From positions 435,459 to 499,458 of the forward strand of contig NW_004450942.1 of assembly GCF_000321225.1 (NCBI RefSeq): 64,000 nt of DNA, given 5' to 3'. This DNA comes from Odobenus rosmarus divergens. Taxonomy: Eukaryota > Chordata > Mammalia > Carnivora > Odobenidae. Position numbers and translations under genes: made by a program. Position 1 is the first letter of the stretch, and each line of letters starts with the position of its first letter. The notes beneath the pieces are model-generated. The model searched no databases, had not been told where the DNA came from, and saw only the letters and a program-made list of their open reading frames with translations. Of the stretch, positions 12,426-25,114 are shown piece by piece.

Positions 12426-13419
12426 CAGCTGCCTTGTCAGTTGCACATGACATGGTAGCACAATCTAGGAGCCTGGGGATGTGGGAAAGGGAATGAGTAG
12501 TGATGTCCCCCATCACATGGGCAAACCAAGAGCTGTCAGTCAGGGCAAGGAGGTCCTCTCCAAGTAGGTGACTGTCTCTGGAGCCCACAGCAGATAAAAG
12601 CTCCCCTTTCATTCAGTCCTACTGCAAGCCTGGCAGAGAAGAGCAGCGGGGTAACAGGCTTGAGTTCTAACAGTAGGGGTTTTGTTTAGGCATAAAGAAT
12701 GTCCTCATTAAACCAAGAAATGAGATGGAACTTGCCGAGAAACATTAAGGGAAATAGAAAAATGTTCTCTAAATTCATCAGACGCCGGAGACCTCAGCAG
12801 GCACCTCAGTTCATCACACTTTGCTTCCCTCATATTTACAAAGTATCCATAGGCCTGCTTCTGCAGCTTATTAATAGATACGCCTCCACCTCTGGATCCC
12901 CACACACACCCTTTCTCCTGTCTTCTCTATGACAGTGTCACTGATCATTTAAAACATTTGGAACAACTGCCTCCCAGCGCTAGTTGAACCCCTCTTTCAG
13001 GGTCTTTTGAAAACTTAGCACTTTTTAGATTAAAACAAAACTCTATTCTAGTTGAGAAGAGATGAGAGAAACCTTTCCTAATCCCAATTGCAGAACAACT
13101 CCCACCTCCTCCTAGAGAAATAATCAGCCACAAAGTTCACTCCATGCTCTTCTCTGGGACTTAGGGCTAGTTTCTAATTATTATGAACATCAGAGGCCAC
13201 GGGAGGCTCTGAGTCCTGAATATCCTAAATAAGGCTCTTTGGGAGAAAACCAAAACAAGAGCGACTTAGGAATGGATTTATTCTTCAGTATGTTTTAGGT
13301 CTCAATTGCTTCTAAGGAAAATAGAGCAATTTTCAGGGATGCTCAAACATGACTTTGATGCAAAAATAAATTTAAAATCTAAGGTTCAAAAGGTCCGAAG
13401 GAGGCCACCCCATGAAACC
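12426..13419. other. Unassigned sequence
   Basis: No named repeat, exon or RNA gene is recognised. Confidence 0.4.
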
Positions 13420-13512
13420 AGGACATTTGTTTTGTTCACAGTAATATTCCCAGCCTCCAGAACAGTGCCTGGCAAAGTAAGTACACCATAACCCTTTGTT
13501 TAATAAACAATA
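13420..13512 (+). repeat. L2 3' end fragment
   Basis: The tail phrase 'cagcctccagaacagtgcc' followed by 'tggcaaagtaagtac' is the L2 3' signature. Very short. Confidence 0.5.
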
Positions 13513-13895
13513 AATCACAGGACTTAAAATTTAGGGGCAAATGGAAGGATGAGAAGTCAAAGATGAGATGCTATGATAAGAAGCCAAGCAGTCATTGTAC
13601 ATTTTAACCTGATAAAACTCAAAAAAATATAAATGAGCAAATGATATGGTGTCCTCCTAGCATCTAAGTTTTTGTGTCTAATTGTATAAAGTAGAGAAGC
13701 AAAACTAATGGAATAATTCAGCCAAATAATTACCCAAGGTGGGAATCTCAAATACCCCAGCCTTCTCTTCTTCTCTCCCTCCCCCACTCTCCGTTGCCCT
13801 GTCCCCCACGCCCCCCTACTCACGGTCCTCAGGCAACCTGCCACTAAATATTACAGTTTGCATCTCTGGGCTGAGTCCTCTTCATTAAGATTTTT
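13513..13895. other. Unassigned sequence
   Basis: A C-rich stretch at about 13770-13815 is the only compositional feature. Nothing else recognised. Confidence 0.4.
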
Positions 13896-14212
13896 TTATC
13901 TCTTCTGCCATTGTCTCCCACCATTCTCTTGCCTCCAGTTGCTCTTGAGCTCATCCTCTCTCTACCCTGCTGCCTAAATGACCCTTCTAAATCACCTGAC
14001 CATATTTTTTTCTTCCTTATAGATTATAATGGCTCCTCCTTGTCAAAAGCACAAGGGTTAGTCATGCTTGGGTGGCATTCAAGACTTCAGCTTCACTTCC
14101 AGCTAACACTGAACACACCTTGTCCTATATGTGAACAGTCATATGTCCTTCTCCCCACTGCCTGCTTGGCAAGCCCCTACTCATATTTCAAGACCCAAAT
14201 GTCCTAAGGATT
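13896..14212 (+). mobile_element. L2 LINE fragment
   Basis: The run 'ccctgctgcctaaatgacc' - 'aaatcacctgaccat' - 'taatggctcctccttgtcaaa' - 'catatttcaagacccaaatg' follows the L2 region between ORF2 and the 3' UTR. The open frame at 13911-14207 falls in this element and is not an independent gene. Confidence 0.6.
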
Positions 14213-15847
14213 TAGCTGTAAGTAAAAAGATTTAAAAAAACTAAACTCTTTTACCATCCAGCATGCCTAGAAGGAGAAAGCCATTGTATGCATTTTCCTA
14301 AAAGCCTGAAGGAATTCCTGGTGAAAATGTACAAGAACAAAAATATACATATGCTTTTAGTCCCTAGCAGGAGTGAATCCCACATTTCTGTAGTTAGCTG
14401 ACATGTATGCGGCCAGAGTATCTTAGTAACAAGTAGCTAAGCAATGGCACTCTGGAAGTCATTGCTGCTTAATCTAGTTAGGCATCTTATATGTCTTTGA
14501 TTTGTGATTTCTTAATTGTTTCATTTCCTGCAAGGACTGAGGCTCCCAATTACTGCCATCTTTATGGATTAAAATAATATATTCTCTCTCTCTCCAACAG
14601 TGAGGAGGGTTAGAATAATTTGGGACCATGTAATATTATGAGTAGTTTGGAATTCATTTCATTGAATTTGTTTACTCTTGTGGAATTAAAGACAAGAACT
14701 TTCAGCAAGACAATAAACTCAACATTTAGTGGTACGTCTCTTTCTATCCCAGAGGCCACATGCCAAGGATGACGGCCAGGTGTGGAGATAGTCCAATTAC
14801 AAGTTCTTTCCTCAGTGGTGGGAGAGACTGTCTTCAGTCATGGACGACATGAAAAGTCAACAAAAGAAACTTCCAAAGGATATGAAAAGGCCATTGTAGA
14901 GCTCAGTAAAAATAAGTGGAAAGAAGTAAAACTTACTGGAAAAACCTTTTTTTAAAAATATAGTCAAATACAGTTTCAGCAGGGTAAAAAATCATACACC
15001 CTTTTTAGTCTGAATTCTAAGCCGTCTAAGGTAATTAGTAATATTAAATAAGCAATGGAAAAACAAAAAACAAAAGGAAAAACTTTTTAATTACTTCTAA
15101 GTTTCAAAGAACGGAAGAGCTATTAGATGGAGTGGGTAAATCTCATGGTTAGAAAAATATTTTGATAGGGAAAGATAAAATAGTAACTTTTAATACATTC
15201 TGCTTATAGGAGGAGGAGTATGCAGAGAGTATTCTCTCTCACTTGAATAAAATGCAAGCATCCCTGGGAATCTGAGCTCTTTCTAGAGATATGCAGATGG
15301 AAACCTCACACAAGGTCTTAGAAATTGAGGGACACTCTTGACCCTAGTGAAAGCCACAGAGAAACCTCGAGACCTTTCCTTTTCAAGTACAGAACAAAAA
15401 TCACAGTAAGTCCATGCCAGCTTAATGCAAACCTTGCTAAATTAAGCAGTGATGGGGATCAGCTGAATCACGGTTAAGAGCAGTAGCTGTTTGTATATGT
15501 TTTCATCCCTTGAGATCATGTTCAAATCAAAAAGCTGGGATAAAATAGGTATCATCTCGCATTTTGAAAGCCATTAAGATAAAGCCATAGAGAGGAACAG
15601 GGGCACAGAATAAACCAACAGTGGCTTCTTCAAAAGTTTCACATGTGAGATTTAACGTGCCCTATGTGAGACTAAACCTTTGTAAGTTTGGATCAAGACC
15701 ATATTTTGGTTACCAGTTAGGTTTCATGTAGCATGTTTACTATCACAGGCTGCATTTTCCTGTATTCCTCTCCTTAGGATCACAAATATTAGAAACCCTG
15801 AAGACTCAACAACAGCAAAAACAAAACAAAACAAAACAAAAACCCTT
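14213..15847. other. Unassigned sequence with (AAAAC)n
   Basis: No family is recognised. A short (AAAAC)n tract at 15814-15842 adjoins the start of the L1 pile-up and may be the relic of an A-rich tail. Confidence 0.4.
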
Positions 15848-16335
15848 CAGACCTAATAAATGAAGTCAAAAAAGTTCAAGATATAAAGATTAGTCACATT
15901 TCTATACACAAGCAGTGAACTTTGTGAAAAGGAAAGGAAGAAAACAATCCCGATAGCATTCATGATAGCAACAAAAAGGAAAAAAAAATTTAGGAATAAA
16001 TTTAACCAAAAAGGTAAAAGACTTGTATGTTGGAAATTAGAAAACACTGATGATAGAAATGAAAGAAGACACAAATAAATGAAAAGACAGCCCATGTTCA
16101 TGGGTTGGAAGATTATCGATAAGATGTCTATATTAACCTAAGCAATCTACAGATTCAGTGTGATCCCTATGAAAATCCCAATGGCATCATTTACAAAAAA
16201 TAGGAAAAAAAAATAGTCCTTAAATAAGTAAATAAAAGCCAAAGCAATCTTGAACAAGAAAGACAAAGCTCAAAACCACCACATTTCCTGGTTTTAAAAT
16301 GTATTACAGACATCCAAATTGGAAAAGCATAATTA
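15848..16335 (+). mobile_element. L1 LINE fragment, ORF2 region
   Basis: The text follows L1 ORF2 in order: 'cagacctaataaatgaa', 'cacatttctatacacaagcag', 'aggaataaatttaaccaaa', 'cccatgttcatgggttgg', 'gcaatctacagattcagtg', 'aatcttgaacaagaaagac' (the last near 16247). Frameshifts and stops are frequent, so it is an inactive old copy. Confidence 0.88.
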
Positions 16336-16382
16336 CAACTGTCACTATGGGCAGATGGCAGGGTACTAAGGAAGACCTACAG

Positions 16383-18465
16383 ATTCCACCAAAAACAACT
16401 ACTAAAACTTATAGATGAAATTCAGTAAAGTTACAAGATACAAAATTATGCACAAGATACATAAATCTGTTGGAGATTTATACAAAATGAGCTACCAGAA
16501 AGAGAAATTAATAATCCCGTGTACAGTTGAATCAAAAAAGAATAAAATACCTACGAATAAATTTAACCAAAGAAGTCAAAGACCTATACTCTGAAGATTA
16601 AGATATTGCTGAAAGAAATTGAGGATAACACAAATAAATGGAAAGAGGTATCATGCTCATAGATTTTATGTTGTTAAATTGTCCATACCACCCAAAGCAA
16701 TGTACAGATTCAATGGAATCCATATCAGTATCAATCCATATCAATATACCAATAGCTTTTTTCACTGAACTAGAATAATCCTAAAATTCATATGAAACCA
16801 CAGAAGACCCCAACTATCCAAAGCAATTTTGATAAAGAACAGAGCTTCAGTTATCACACTCCCTGATTTAAACTATACTACAAAGCTATAGTAATCAAAA
16901 CAGTATGGTACTGGCACAAAAACAGACATACAGATTAATGCAACAAAATAGAAATACAGAAATAAACCCACAATCATACAGTCAATCTTCAACAAAGGAG
17001 TCAAGAATAGGGAAAAGACAGTGAGAAAAGTGGTAAGACACATGCAACAGAGTAAAACTGGATGACTTTCTTACACCATTTACAAAAATAAACTCAAAAT
17101 AGATTAAAGACTCAAATCTAAGACTGGAAACCATAAAAGTCCTTGAAGAAAACCTAAGCAGTAAGCTCTTAGACATTGATCTGAACAATAATTTTTTGGG
17201 TCTATCTCCTCAGGCAAGGGCAACAAAAGCAAACATAAACAAATGCAACTTCATCAAACTAAAAAGCTTTTGCATAATGAAGGAAACCATTGACAAAGCC
17301 AAAAGGTAACCTCCTGAATGTGAGAAGATATTTGCAAAATATGTACATATATCTGATAAGGAATTAGCATCTAAAATATATAAAGAATTCACACAACTCG
17401 GTGTCAAAAAAAAAAATCCAAATAAAAAATTGGGCACAGGACCAGAAGAGATATTTCTCTAAAGACAGATGGCCAACAGACACATGAAAAGATGCTCAAC
17501 ATCACTAACAGGGAAATGCAAATCAAAACCACAATGAGCTATCACCTCACACCTGTAAGAATGGCTATTATCAAAAAGATATGGGATCAAGCTTGCTCTG
17601 CTTTTCCCTCTCCCTCTGCTCCTACCTTCCTCCCCTGGTCATGTGCTCTTGTGCACGCTCTCTCAAATAAACAAAAAAATCTTTTTTTAAAAAAGGTAAG
17701 AAATAAGTGTTGGTGAGCATATGGGGGAAAAAAGGAACCCTTGTTCACTGTTGGTGTGAATGCAAAATGGTGTATCCACTAGTCAATAGTATGGAGGTTC
17801 CTCAAAAAATTAAAAATAGAACTACCATACCCTCCAGCAATTCTACTTCTGGGTATTTAGCTGAAGAAACAGAAAACACTATTTGAAAAGATATGTGCAT
17901 GCCTATAGTCACTGCAGTGTTATTCAAAATAGCTAAGATATGGAAGCAATCTAAGCATCTATCAAGAGGTGAGTAAATAAGGAAGACATAGTATATACAT
18001 ACAATGCAGTATTACTCAGCCATAAAGAAGAATGAAATATCTTGCCATTTACAACAACTTGGATGGACCTAAAGGGCATTATGCTAAGTAAGATGTCAGA
18101 AAGAAAAAGATAAATACCCTATAATTTCATTGATTCATGGAACCTAAAAAGCAAAACAAACAAAACATAAATAGATTCATAGGCACAGAGTACAATCTGG
18201 TGGTTTCCAGAGGAGAGGGGATTGGGGAGATGAGTTAAATAGGGGAAGGGGATTAGAAGGCAGAAACTCTAATTATGAAATAAGTAAGACACAGGGATAC
18301 AATGTACAGCATAGGGAATATAGTTAATATTTTAACAACTTTGTATATTGACAAAGTATAGATTTGTTGTGATCACCAGTTCATAATGCATATAAATGTT
18401 GAATCACAATATTGTACACCTGAAACTAACACAACATTGTTTGTCAAGTACACTCCAATATACAC
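16383..18465 (+). mobile_element. L1 LINE, ORF2 to 3' UTR, interrupted by a SINE
   Basis: A second, separate copy restarts upstream in ORF2 ('aacttatagatgaaattcag' near 16408). It passes through 'caaagctatagtaatcaaaac' type text (16881), 'aatcaaaaccacaatgagc' (17522) and 'cacactccaata'-like L1 3' UTR end near 18450 ('tgttgaatcacaatattgta'). The Can-SINE at 17581-17694 splits it. Stops and deletions show it is dead. Its length, about 2 kb, makes it the longest single element here. Confidence 0.88.
17581..17694 (+). mobile_element. 5'-truncated Can-SINE inside L1
   Basis: L1 text stops at 'tatcaaaaagat' and resumes 'ggtaagaaataagtgttgg'. Between them is the 3' half of a Can-SINE: 'gggatcaagcttgctctgc', a CT-rich section, 'ctctctcaaataaac' and an A-rich end. 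The head and B box are missing. Confidence 0.8.
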
Positions 18466-18467
18466 AT

Positions 18468-18770
18468 ATATGTGCTACAGTAATCAAAACAGTATAGAAA
18501 TGGCATAAAAGTTGACTACCAATGAACAGAATAGAAATCCCAGAAGTAAATTCATGCATCTAAAGTCAAACAATTTTCAACCAGGATATCAAGAATCCAC
18601 AATGGAAAAAGGATAGTCTCTTTAATAAATGGTGTTGGAGAAACTAGATATTCATATGCACAATGAGATTGGACCCTTATCTCATGCCATATACAAAAAT
18701 CAGCTCAAAATGGACTGATGAGGAGATCTGAAACCATAAAACTACTAGAAGAAAATGTAGGGGAAAAGCT
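18468..18770 (+). mobile_element. L1 LINE fragment, ORF2 3' region
   Basis: A third L1 piece begins 'gctacagtaatcaaaacag' and continues 'aataaatggtgttggagaaa', 'catatgcacaatgagattgg' and 'ataaaactactagaagaaaa'. This region is already represented upstream at 16880-17150, so it is a separate insertion or a rearranged copy. Confidence 0.85.
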
Positions 18771-19399
18771 TCTCCATATTATTCTTTATTCAATAGTTAT
18801 TTACTGAGACCTGGCTAGACCCTAGGAATATTAAAAAAAAATCTAGTCACCGTCTTCACTGAAATCAGGGTAAGACTGAAGTAAGAAGGTAGCAAATACT
18901 AAAAACTCTTCTGGTGAGAAAAGGTGATCACATGAGTCTATTCCCATATCATAAAATAACTACATTTGTAAAGTGTTAAAATTACTCATTTCTAGTACTC
19001 AAACTGAAGGAAATTATGCATGAGGGTACACAGATTGCTGTGCTAATCCTCTGGCTGAGAGCAGTGGGAAAAGCTATTTTAGGGAGAGTAGTCAGAGAAG
19101 GCTTCTTGGAGGACAGGACATTTAAGGTGAGAGAGAGATCAAAAAGGATCAGTTTTGGGATTATGATGAGATTTAACTACAATATTACCATAGAATTTCT
19201 AAACTACTCAGGACAGACTGAATTTTGTATTTGACATCCCTTCCCTCCACTTTCAGCCCCATTTTGTCCCCTCACACCTCCTTAGATTGAGGTGTCCCTC
19301 TTGTCAGGGAAGTAACGGTCCCATTAAATGTTAGAGACTTGATGTGTTCATCGACCAGGACTTCCTGCACTTCTTAACACTATCAGCAAGACACAAAAA
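18771..19399. other. Unassigned sequence
   Basis: No named repeat, exon or RNA gene recognised. Confidence 0.4.
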
Positions 19400-19682
19400 A
19401 GTGAATGTAAATAGTATTCACACATGTGTGTAAAATTTAAAAAGTGAGGGTTGATACATACATATATGCTTATATATGCATGCAATGTCTGAAAAAATAC
19501 ACAAAGACATTAACAACCATGGTTGATTCTGGGGAAGAAACCGAAAATCTTAGGATCCACAGTGAAAGAGGAGACTTCCTTTTCACTGGCTATCCATTTG
19601 TAATGTGTTGTTGTTGTTGCTGTCTGTTGCTGACCATGTCCATGACTACTTCTCAATTTTAAACTAAAAAAAAAAAAAAAAA
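19400..19682 (+). mobile_element. Probable old L1 3' UTR with A tail
   Basis: The stretch 'gttgattctggggaagaaac' then 'gaggagacttccttttcac' and 'aattttaaact' followed by 17 A (19666-19682) resembles the end of an old L1M-type element. A small GTT repeat lies at 19605-19618. The subfamily is uncertain. Confidence 0.45.
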
Positions 19683-19897
19683 GCCAACCCAAAGCAAGAT
19701 GGTTGCCATAATGCCAATGCAAAGAATGACAAGGGATGAACTGACAACACTGAGGAAGAGGGTAGGAAAATTCTTTGAGGACTGGGAAGGCCCTCTGTGA
19801 AAGTTGTGTAGTCCTTCTGTCTGTTAGGAGTACCCTGACCCAGTGCTGGCAAGGTGGTTTTATTATGCCATGTTTAAGTCCATTTATACAGAATATG

Positions 19898-20272
19898 CTA
19901 ACTTAGTCAGCTTGGATTACCTGACAGAATAACAAAGACCGAGTGACTTAACCACCAAAACTTATTTTCTCACAGTTCTGGGGGCTGGAAATGCAAGATC
20001 AAAGAGGCAGCATCGTCAGCTCCAGTTTAGAGCACTCTTCCCGGCTTGCTGACAATCATGTCTCACTGTGTCCCCACACAATGAGCAGAGACACAGCAAG
20101 CTTTCTGGTGTCTCTTCCTAAAAGGGTACTAATCTTATCAGATCGGGGGCCCAACCTCATGACCTCATCTAACCCTAATTACCCAAGGCCCCACCTCCAA
20201 ATACCATCACATTTCGGGTGAGAGCTTCCACATATGAATTTTAGGGGGCGGCACAATTCAGTACTTAGCAGA
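19898..20272 (-). mobile_element. MaLR (ERVL-type) LTR remnant
   Basis: Read in reverse, this follows the MST/MLT1 LTR. On the plus strand the landmarks are 'ttctcacagttctgggggctgg' type text (19968), 'caagatcaaagaggcagc', 'tctcactgtgtcccca', 'ctaattacccaaggcccca' and 'cacatatgaattttagggg'. No internal viral sequence is attached, so it is a solitary LTR. Confidence 0.8.
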
Positions 20273-20289
20273 TGCATATGGGTTAAGAT

Positions 20290-21715
20290 GCATCTTACGA
20301 TAAATATTTGATCCCATCAGGCACGTTTATTTTGTAAATGTGGGTCTAGTGTAGAGAGCTCATTCTTAAAGAACACTCTATATGGTTTTATGCCAAACCT
20401 TTTATCAGAAATGAGTATAGATGGAGGGTTGAGTATGGAACCTGGCAGGAGAAAATGCTTTGCCCTTCGTACCCGCAAAGACACAGAGTGGACTGTGTAG
20501 GTTCATTAAGAAAGTACAAAGAGGGTAATAAGGAAAGCCTTAGTGCTACCTGCTCCCATTTCTCCTTATATCACAGGGTAGAAAACTAACCTATAAAACT
20601 AAGTAAAATGCCATCTGTGCTGTTGCTTCTGGAAATTGCTTAATTGATAGTACACCAGGAAACAAACTGAAGTGAGCTTCTAATTCACTCAGCTCAGTCC
20701 CACCTCGAGTCTCAAACACACAGGAATGTGTATTATGCTTAATTTGGAAGTTTAGACTCTTCTTCCTGCATCAGATTTGATTACCTAAAATTTGAAATAT
20801 CTCACTGCAGTTATGAACCCATCTCGCGAACACACAGCCTTGGTTACAATGTGGCTTCCAAAATCATCACTGCCCTGGAGCCTTTCTGTTTCTCGCAGTG
20901 CTAGCAGATAGAACACTGGAGGAATTATGTATTTCCCTTAACACATTTTCCTGTAGTTCCATAAAGGTCCATTTTGCAAGAAAGGCAACATGTGTTTTCT
21001 GAGAATGGAAGGCAAAGTTACACGCAAAGAGAAATTAACAGGATGACAACTATCTAGAAAACCAAATACAAGCTTGTTTTATTGCAACTCACTCCCGAAT
21101 TCCATTGAAACCTATGGGCCTGAGATCAATACTCAATCAGCCTAGGCGGTCTCAACACCTTGAGAATCAATTGGCAACGTGCCACCCTCCTATACAATAG
21201 GGAGTTATTGACCCAGGCGGTGCCTGCAGCAGATATGGCCACGTTCCCCTCGGGTAATCTGGACCTTCCTGATAACCCATGCTTGGCAGCCAGAAAGATC
21301 TCTTATCAGTTCATTATCTGCCAAGGAGAGAATTCTTTAACAGCACAATTGGTGCTTCAAAATATACACCAAGTCATTCAAACTAAGTTTTGAGACCCTT
21401 AGAATTGTAACATTCTTCAATTGATTCTATTCTGCAAAGGACTTACTTCAATCTATAGCTGTGCTACCAAGGAATTGAATATTTTGATTCCTGATTTAGA
21501 AAATTCATCTCAAGGGCTTTACATCTTCAGCTTCAGGAAGAGGTGATGTCTTTTTCTTTCCCACGGGCCTGTTTCTATTTGCAGCTATTCCAACTTTCCA
21601 TAAGGCATACCACGGCACCAATTTTTTTTTTATTAGAAAATTAGGCCAAAAAAAAATCCCAGTATTAAATACTGTAACCCAAGTTTGCAGGACAATAACC
21701 ACTACCTTGTAGGTT
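20290..21715. other. Repeat-poor block, possible conserved noncoding sequence
   Basis: I recognise no transposon in about 1.4 kb, which is unusual for this window. The open frames here (such as 21160-21393) lack recognisable domains. Whether it is conserved cannot be judged from one genome. Confidence 0.35.
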
Positions 21716-21870
21716 GCTTACTAAAATCTAAACTCTTTATGTATATCCACTCATTTCATTCTCACAGCCACAAAGGAGATGGCCACCATTTTTACAGACG
21801 AGAGAACTGAGGCACAGATAAAGTAACTTGGCCAAAGTAGAAAGGACGGGGGCATTTCAAAGGAGGCTTC
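21716..21870 (-). repeat. MIR SINE remnant
   Basis: On the plus strand it reads 'tttttacagacgagagaactgaggc' type text near 21790 and 'aagtaacttggccaaagtag', the reversed MIR core. Confidence 0.75.
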
Positions 21871-22831
21871 TGATTAGTTTTAACCCAAACACTTTAAGAG
21901 TTTTTTGTGGGGGGATAAAAAAAACCACTCCCTCAAAAAACAAAATATAATTGGACATGGTATCCCTGAAATTCTTAATGCTCTTATGTAAGTACAATGA
22001 AGACACCCCTCCCCCCACCCATCCTACGTAGGTGTGTCCGATAACCTGGTGTCCTTACACAAAGTAGATATTCAGTGAATGCTGGCTGAAGGAGGGAAGA
22101 GGTACGGAGGGAAGAAGTTTTTTCTAAATTACTACAGTCTCTGCAAAGCCCCTCCCACAGACATGGCCTCTGATGTCAAAGAAACAAAACTGGTGTCTTC
22201 TCAAGTCTTTAAAGATTGCTGTGGACTCCAGCACCCTTCCCCCTCAAACTAATGCCTTATCTGTGAGCAGTTTCATCCAGTGTCCATTGATCTACCTCTG
22301 CTTGCCTCTACATACACTGCATCCCCACCCTAGGCGATCTGGTACCCCTGTCTTTCCCAGGATCCAGGCACTCAGAACAGTGGACATACAGATGATTCAA
22401 GTGGGACAAGCTTGATGGCACACAATCATTACACCAACTCTTGGAAGACATTCTCTTCCCACTGCTTCTGCTTCCCCCACTAAGAGAAATCTTTAACTTG
22501 CACTTAAGTACAGAAAGTGGGTAATGTGATAGATAATAAGCACGTGAATTAATTCAAGACATTTGGATATATCAGGCTACTCCTTGCCACTAATACACTA
22601 TACGACTTTAAGTCTCTTCCCTCCTAGCAGAGGCCACTGGACTAGCTGGGGACAGCAAACACATGCCACCATTCCCCATCCCCGGTCCTAAGGCAGGCAT
22701 CACTCAGTAATTTTCCGATGAGCCAAAATTAAATGTCAAAATTCACAATAGCAAGCCTCCTTGACAGACCAGAACTGGCACACTGGCTTAAGCCTCTTTG
22801 CCACATCCCAAATTTGCTAATACTTAATATC

Positions 22832-22853
22832 TTTTCCATTAATTAATGGAAAA
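22832..22853. repeat. Perfect 22-bp palindrome centred on TTAATTAA
   Basis: The left arm TTTTCCATTAA is followed directly by its exact reverse complement, with no spacer. The centre contains TAATTA, a homeodomain-type core. The flanking bases (C on both sides) end the symmetry. Confidence 0.95.
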
Positions 22854-22871
22854 CTAACCTATGTTAGTTAA

Positions 22872-22901
22872 GTTGTGCCATGCTGTGTTGTGCCATGCTG
22901 T
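22872..22901. repeat. Tandem repeat, 2 x 15 bp
   Basis: The unit gttgtgccatgctgt occurs twice with no change, 18 bp after the palindrome. Confidence 0.95.
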
Positions 22902-24389
22902 GTTGAAATCAAGGGCAACTGGTCAATAGTTTTTGTTTTTGTGTATTTTTAATGACTACTTATTTGCTCATCTCCTCTCTGGCACCTTTCCCATTCTCCC
23001 TCCCTCCTCGGAGACTATCAAATATTTTTGTACACATAATCTGAGAACCTACAAATGTTGTTTGTGGATCAGGAAATTTGGATTATGTTCCTTCATTCAT
23101 TCAAATTCACTCGACAAGGTTTTCTTTGGAGTAGCAACCACATCCAGGCCCAGCCAGATGCACTCTTGACAACAGCTCACCTGTTTGGGTGGGGATTCCC
23201 TATTTTGATTGTCCTCTCCAGTGAAGGACATTTTCCCTAACAGAAAGCACTAAAATGCCTAGGTACGGTGGGTTATTTCCTAGGCTTACTTTTTCAACTG
23301 CAACTTTCCCAGGGAAATGTCCCCCAGTTAGTCCCTAAAACTCCCTAGTTAACAGCTGCATTCGATGGCATTTGGGTATGGTCAACCCCAACAAGGTAAC
23401 ACAACACCTCTGAGCGCCTAAAGGTAGAAATTTTACAAGAGGGAAAACAACTACAAAGTGTTACAAGGGGGCTAATGTCTAATTTTGCTTACTTTTACAT
23501 TTTGCCTGCATTAAGGCACATTACCTGCCCATTCTCTGCCCACTTCACTCACCAAAAGGAATGCTCATATTCCGAAGTCAGGTCCAAATAATGATGAGAG
23601 ATAAAGAAATGAGTCCAAGGGGCCCAATCACTTTTTCTAGTATCTGCAGGGACATCAGAGGCCAAAAGGTCCCAATGGCTCCATGCCTATTACATGCAAG
23701 GTACAATGCTGATGCACAAAAGGGAATCAAGGGAAGAAGGTATCAGGGAATAGTTTATGACTCGATGCAAAGAACATATGAACAGTCAGAGCTGCCCAAA
23801 GAGAGAGGAGACTCCTCAAGGAGCAAGGAGCTTCCTGGCTTGGGGAGGTAATCAAGCAAGGCTGTGCTAGAAAAAGGGAAGGGCATATGCTTGTCTTATT
23901 TAGCTCTATATAGTCTCAGTATCTGGCACACAGATGCTCGATCAATACTTCTGAAAGAGGAGAGGAAAGGGGACATAAAGAATCAAGCTAACAATCCTGG
24001 TTCTTGAGGGAATTCTTACTCAGAGTGGCTTAAATTGAAAAACTTACCCAAGGTTTTTAAACAGGGATCAATAGGACTTCTAAATGAGGGAGCTCCCCCT
24101 ACTGGAATTCATCAGCTTTGTTGTTTAGTCAGTTAGAACCGGGAGGTTGGAGCATGCCTTCTCATACCAAATCTTTCTAGATCCTGAAGAAGTCACTTCA
24201 GTATGCCACACTCTGGTCTGAAGAACCAACTCTGAGCAAGTGATGGAGTCATAAGCAGTGACAACACTGTTGATCAGAATCCCGAAGTCTAGTCCTTATT
24301 GCTACCACCTTCCTTCTCTCAAGGAATCAGTTTCATCACCTACCATAAAGCAACACCCCATTCTATTATATGCAGCCAGTCAATTAAGC

Positions 24390-24465
24390 GGTCCGTATTC
24401 AACACTTGCTATGCACCAAGCTAGCACTAAGGATGCAATGGTGACCAGTAAACAGACCAGCAGTA
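24390..24465 (-). repeat. L2 3' end fragment
   Basis: The plus strand reads 'caacacttgctatgcaccaag' and 'gatgcaatggtgaccagtaaac', the reversed L2 terminus. Short and diverged. Confidence 0.45.
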
Positions 24466-24490
24466 AAAGAAACTACAAATCCTTTGAGCA

Positions 24491-24531
24491 CGTGTGCGTG
24501 CGCGCGTGCGTGTGTGTGTGTGTGTGTGTGT
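24491..24531. repeat. (TG)n microsatellite with CG-rich start
   Basis: An alternating purine-pyrimidine tract begins cgtgtgcgtgcgcgcgtgcg and becomes pure TG. Such tracts favour Z-DNA and vary in length. Confidence 0.95.
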
Positions 24532-25114
24532 AAGGGGGGCATGGGGAAGTTGGCCCACGCAGACTCCCAAGAAGAACTTCTAGACTAATGTCTGAAAGAT
24601 GAACAGGAGTTCACCAGGCAGACTAGTTGCTCACTGTTTACAAAAATTGAATGACTAAACCTGTGTGCCCAACCTTTCTATTTCAGTTTATTCAACGTTT
24701 TTTACAATGCCTACTGCTGAATAGACTGCGGATGCTTTGAGGGCAGGTGCCTTAGCTTGTACACCTGCTAGTCCTTAACCTCAATTATTTCAATAGAGGA
24801 TACCAGGAGATTTCAGGTCTCTACAGTGAACTAAGGAATTAAACCAGAAACCTGAGTCAACTGCATTTTTGGCAGTGTCACCTTTGACTTGGAAGTAATT
24901 GGAATATTAATAATATTTAAAATTCAATCTCCAAATACCGTTCACAGGTTTCACATTTAAAAGAGTTTTGATAATGCAGACTCCTCCTACCCATTTTGAG
25001 AGGCTAATGCATGGAGTCACAAATAACCACTGGTGTGAGCAAGAGTCAAGAAGAGTAACAACCCATGCAGCGAAAGTATAAACAATTTCTGCTCTTGCTG
25101 AGAAGGAATTGAAA
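24532..25114. other. Unassigned sequence
   Basis: No named repeat or gene recognised. Confidence 0.4.

Larger units (their letters stand above)
21871..24389. other. Unassigned sequence with palindrome and short tail fragments
   Basis: It contains L2/MIR-like tail phrases at about 22040-22100 and 23905-23960, a perfect 22-bp palindrome at 22832-22853, and a perfect 2 x 15-bp tandem repeat at 22872-22901. No gene is recognised. The 23561-23851 frame (96 codons) shows no domain. Confidence 0.4.
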
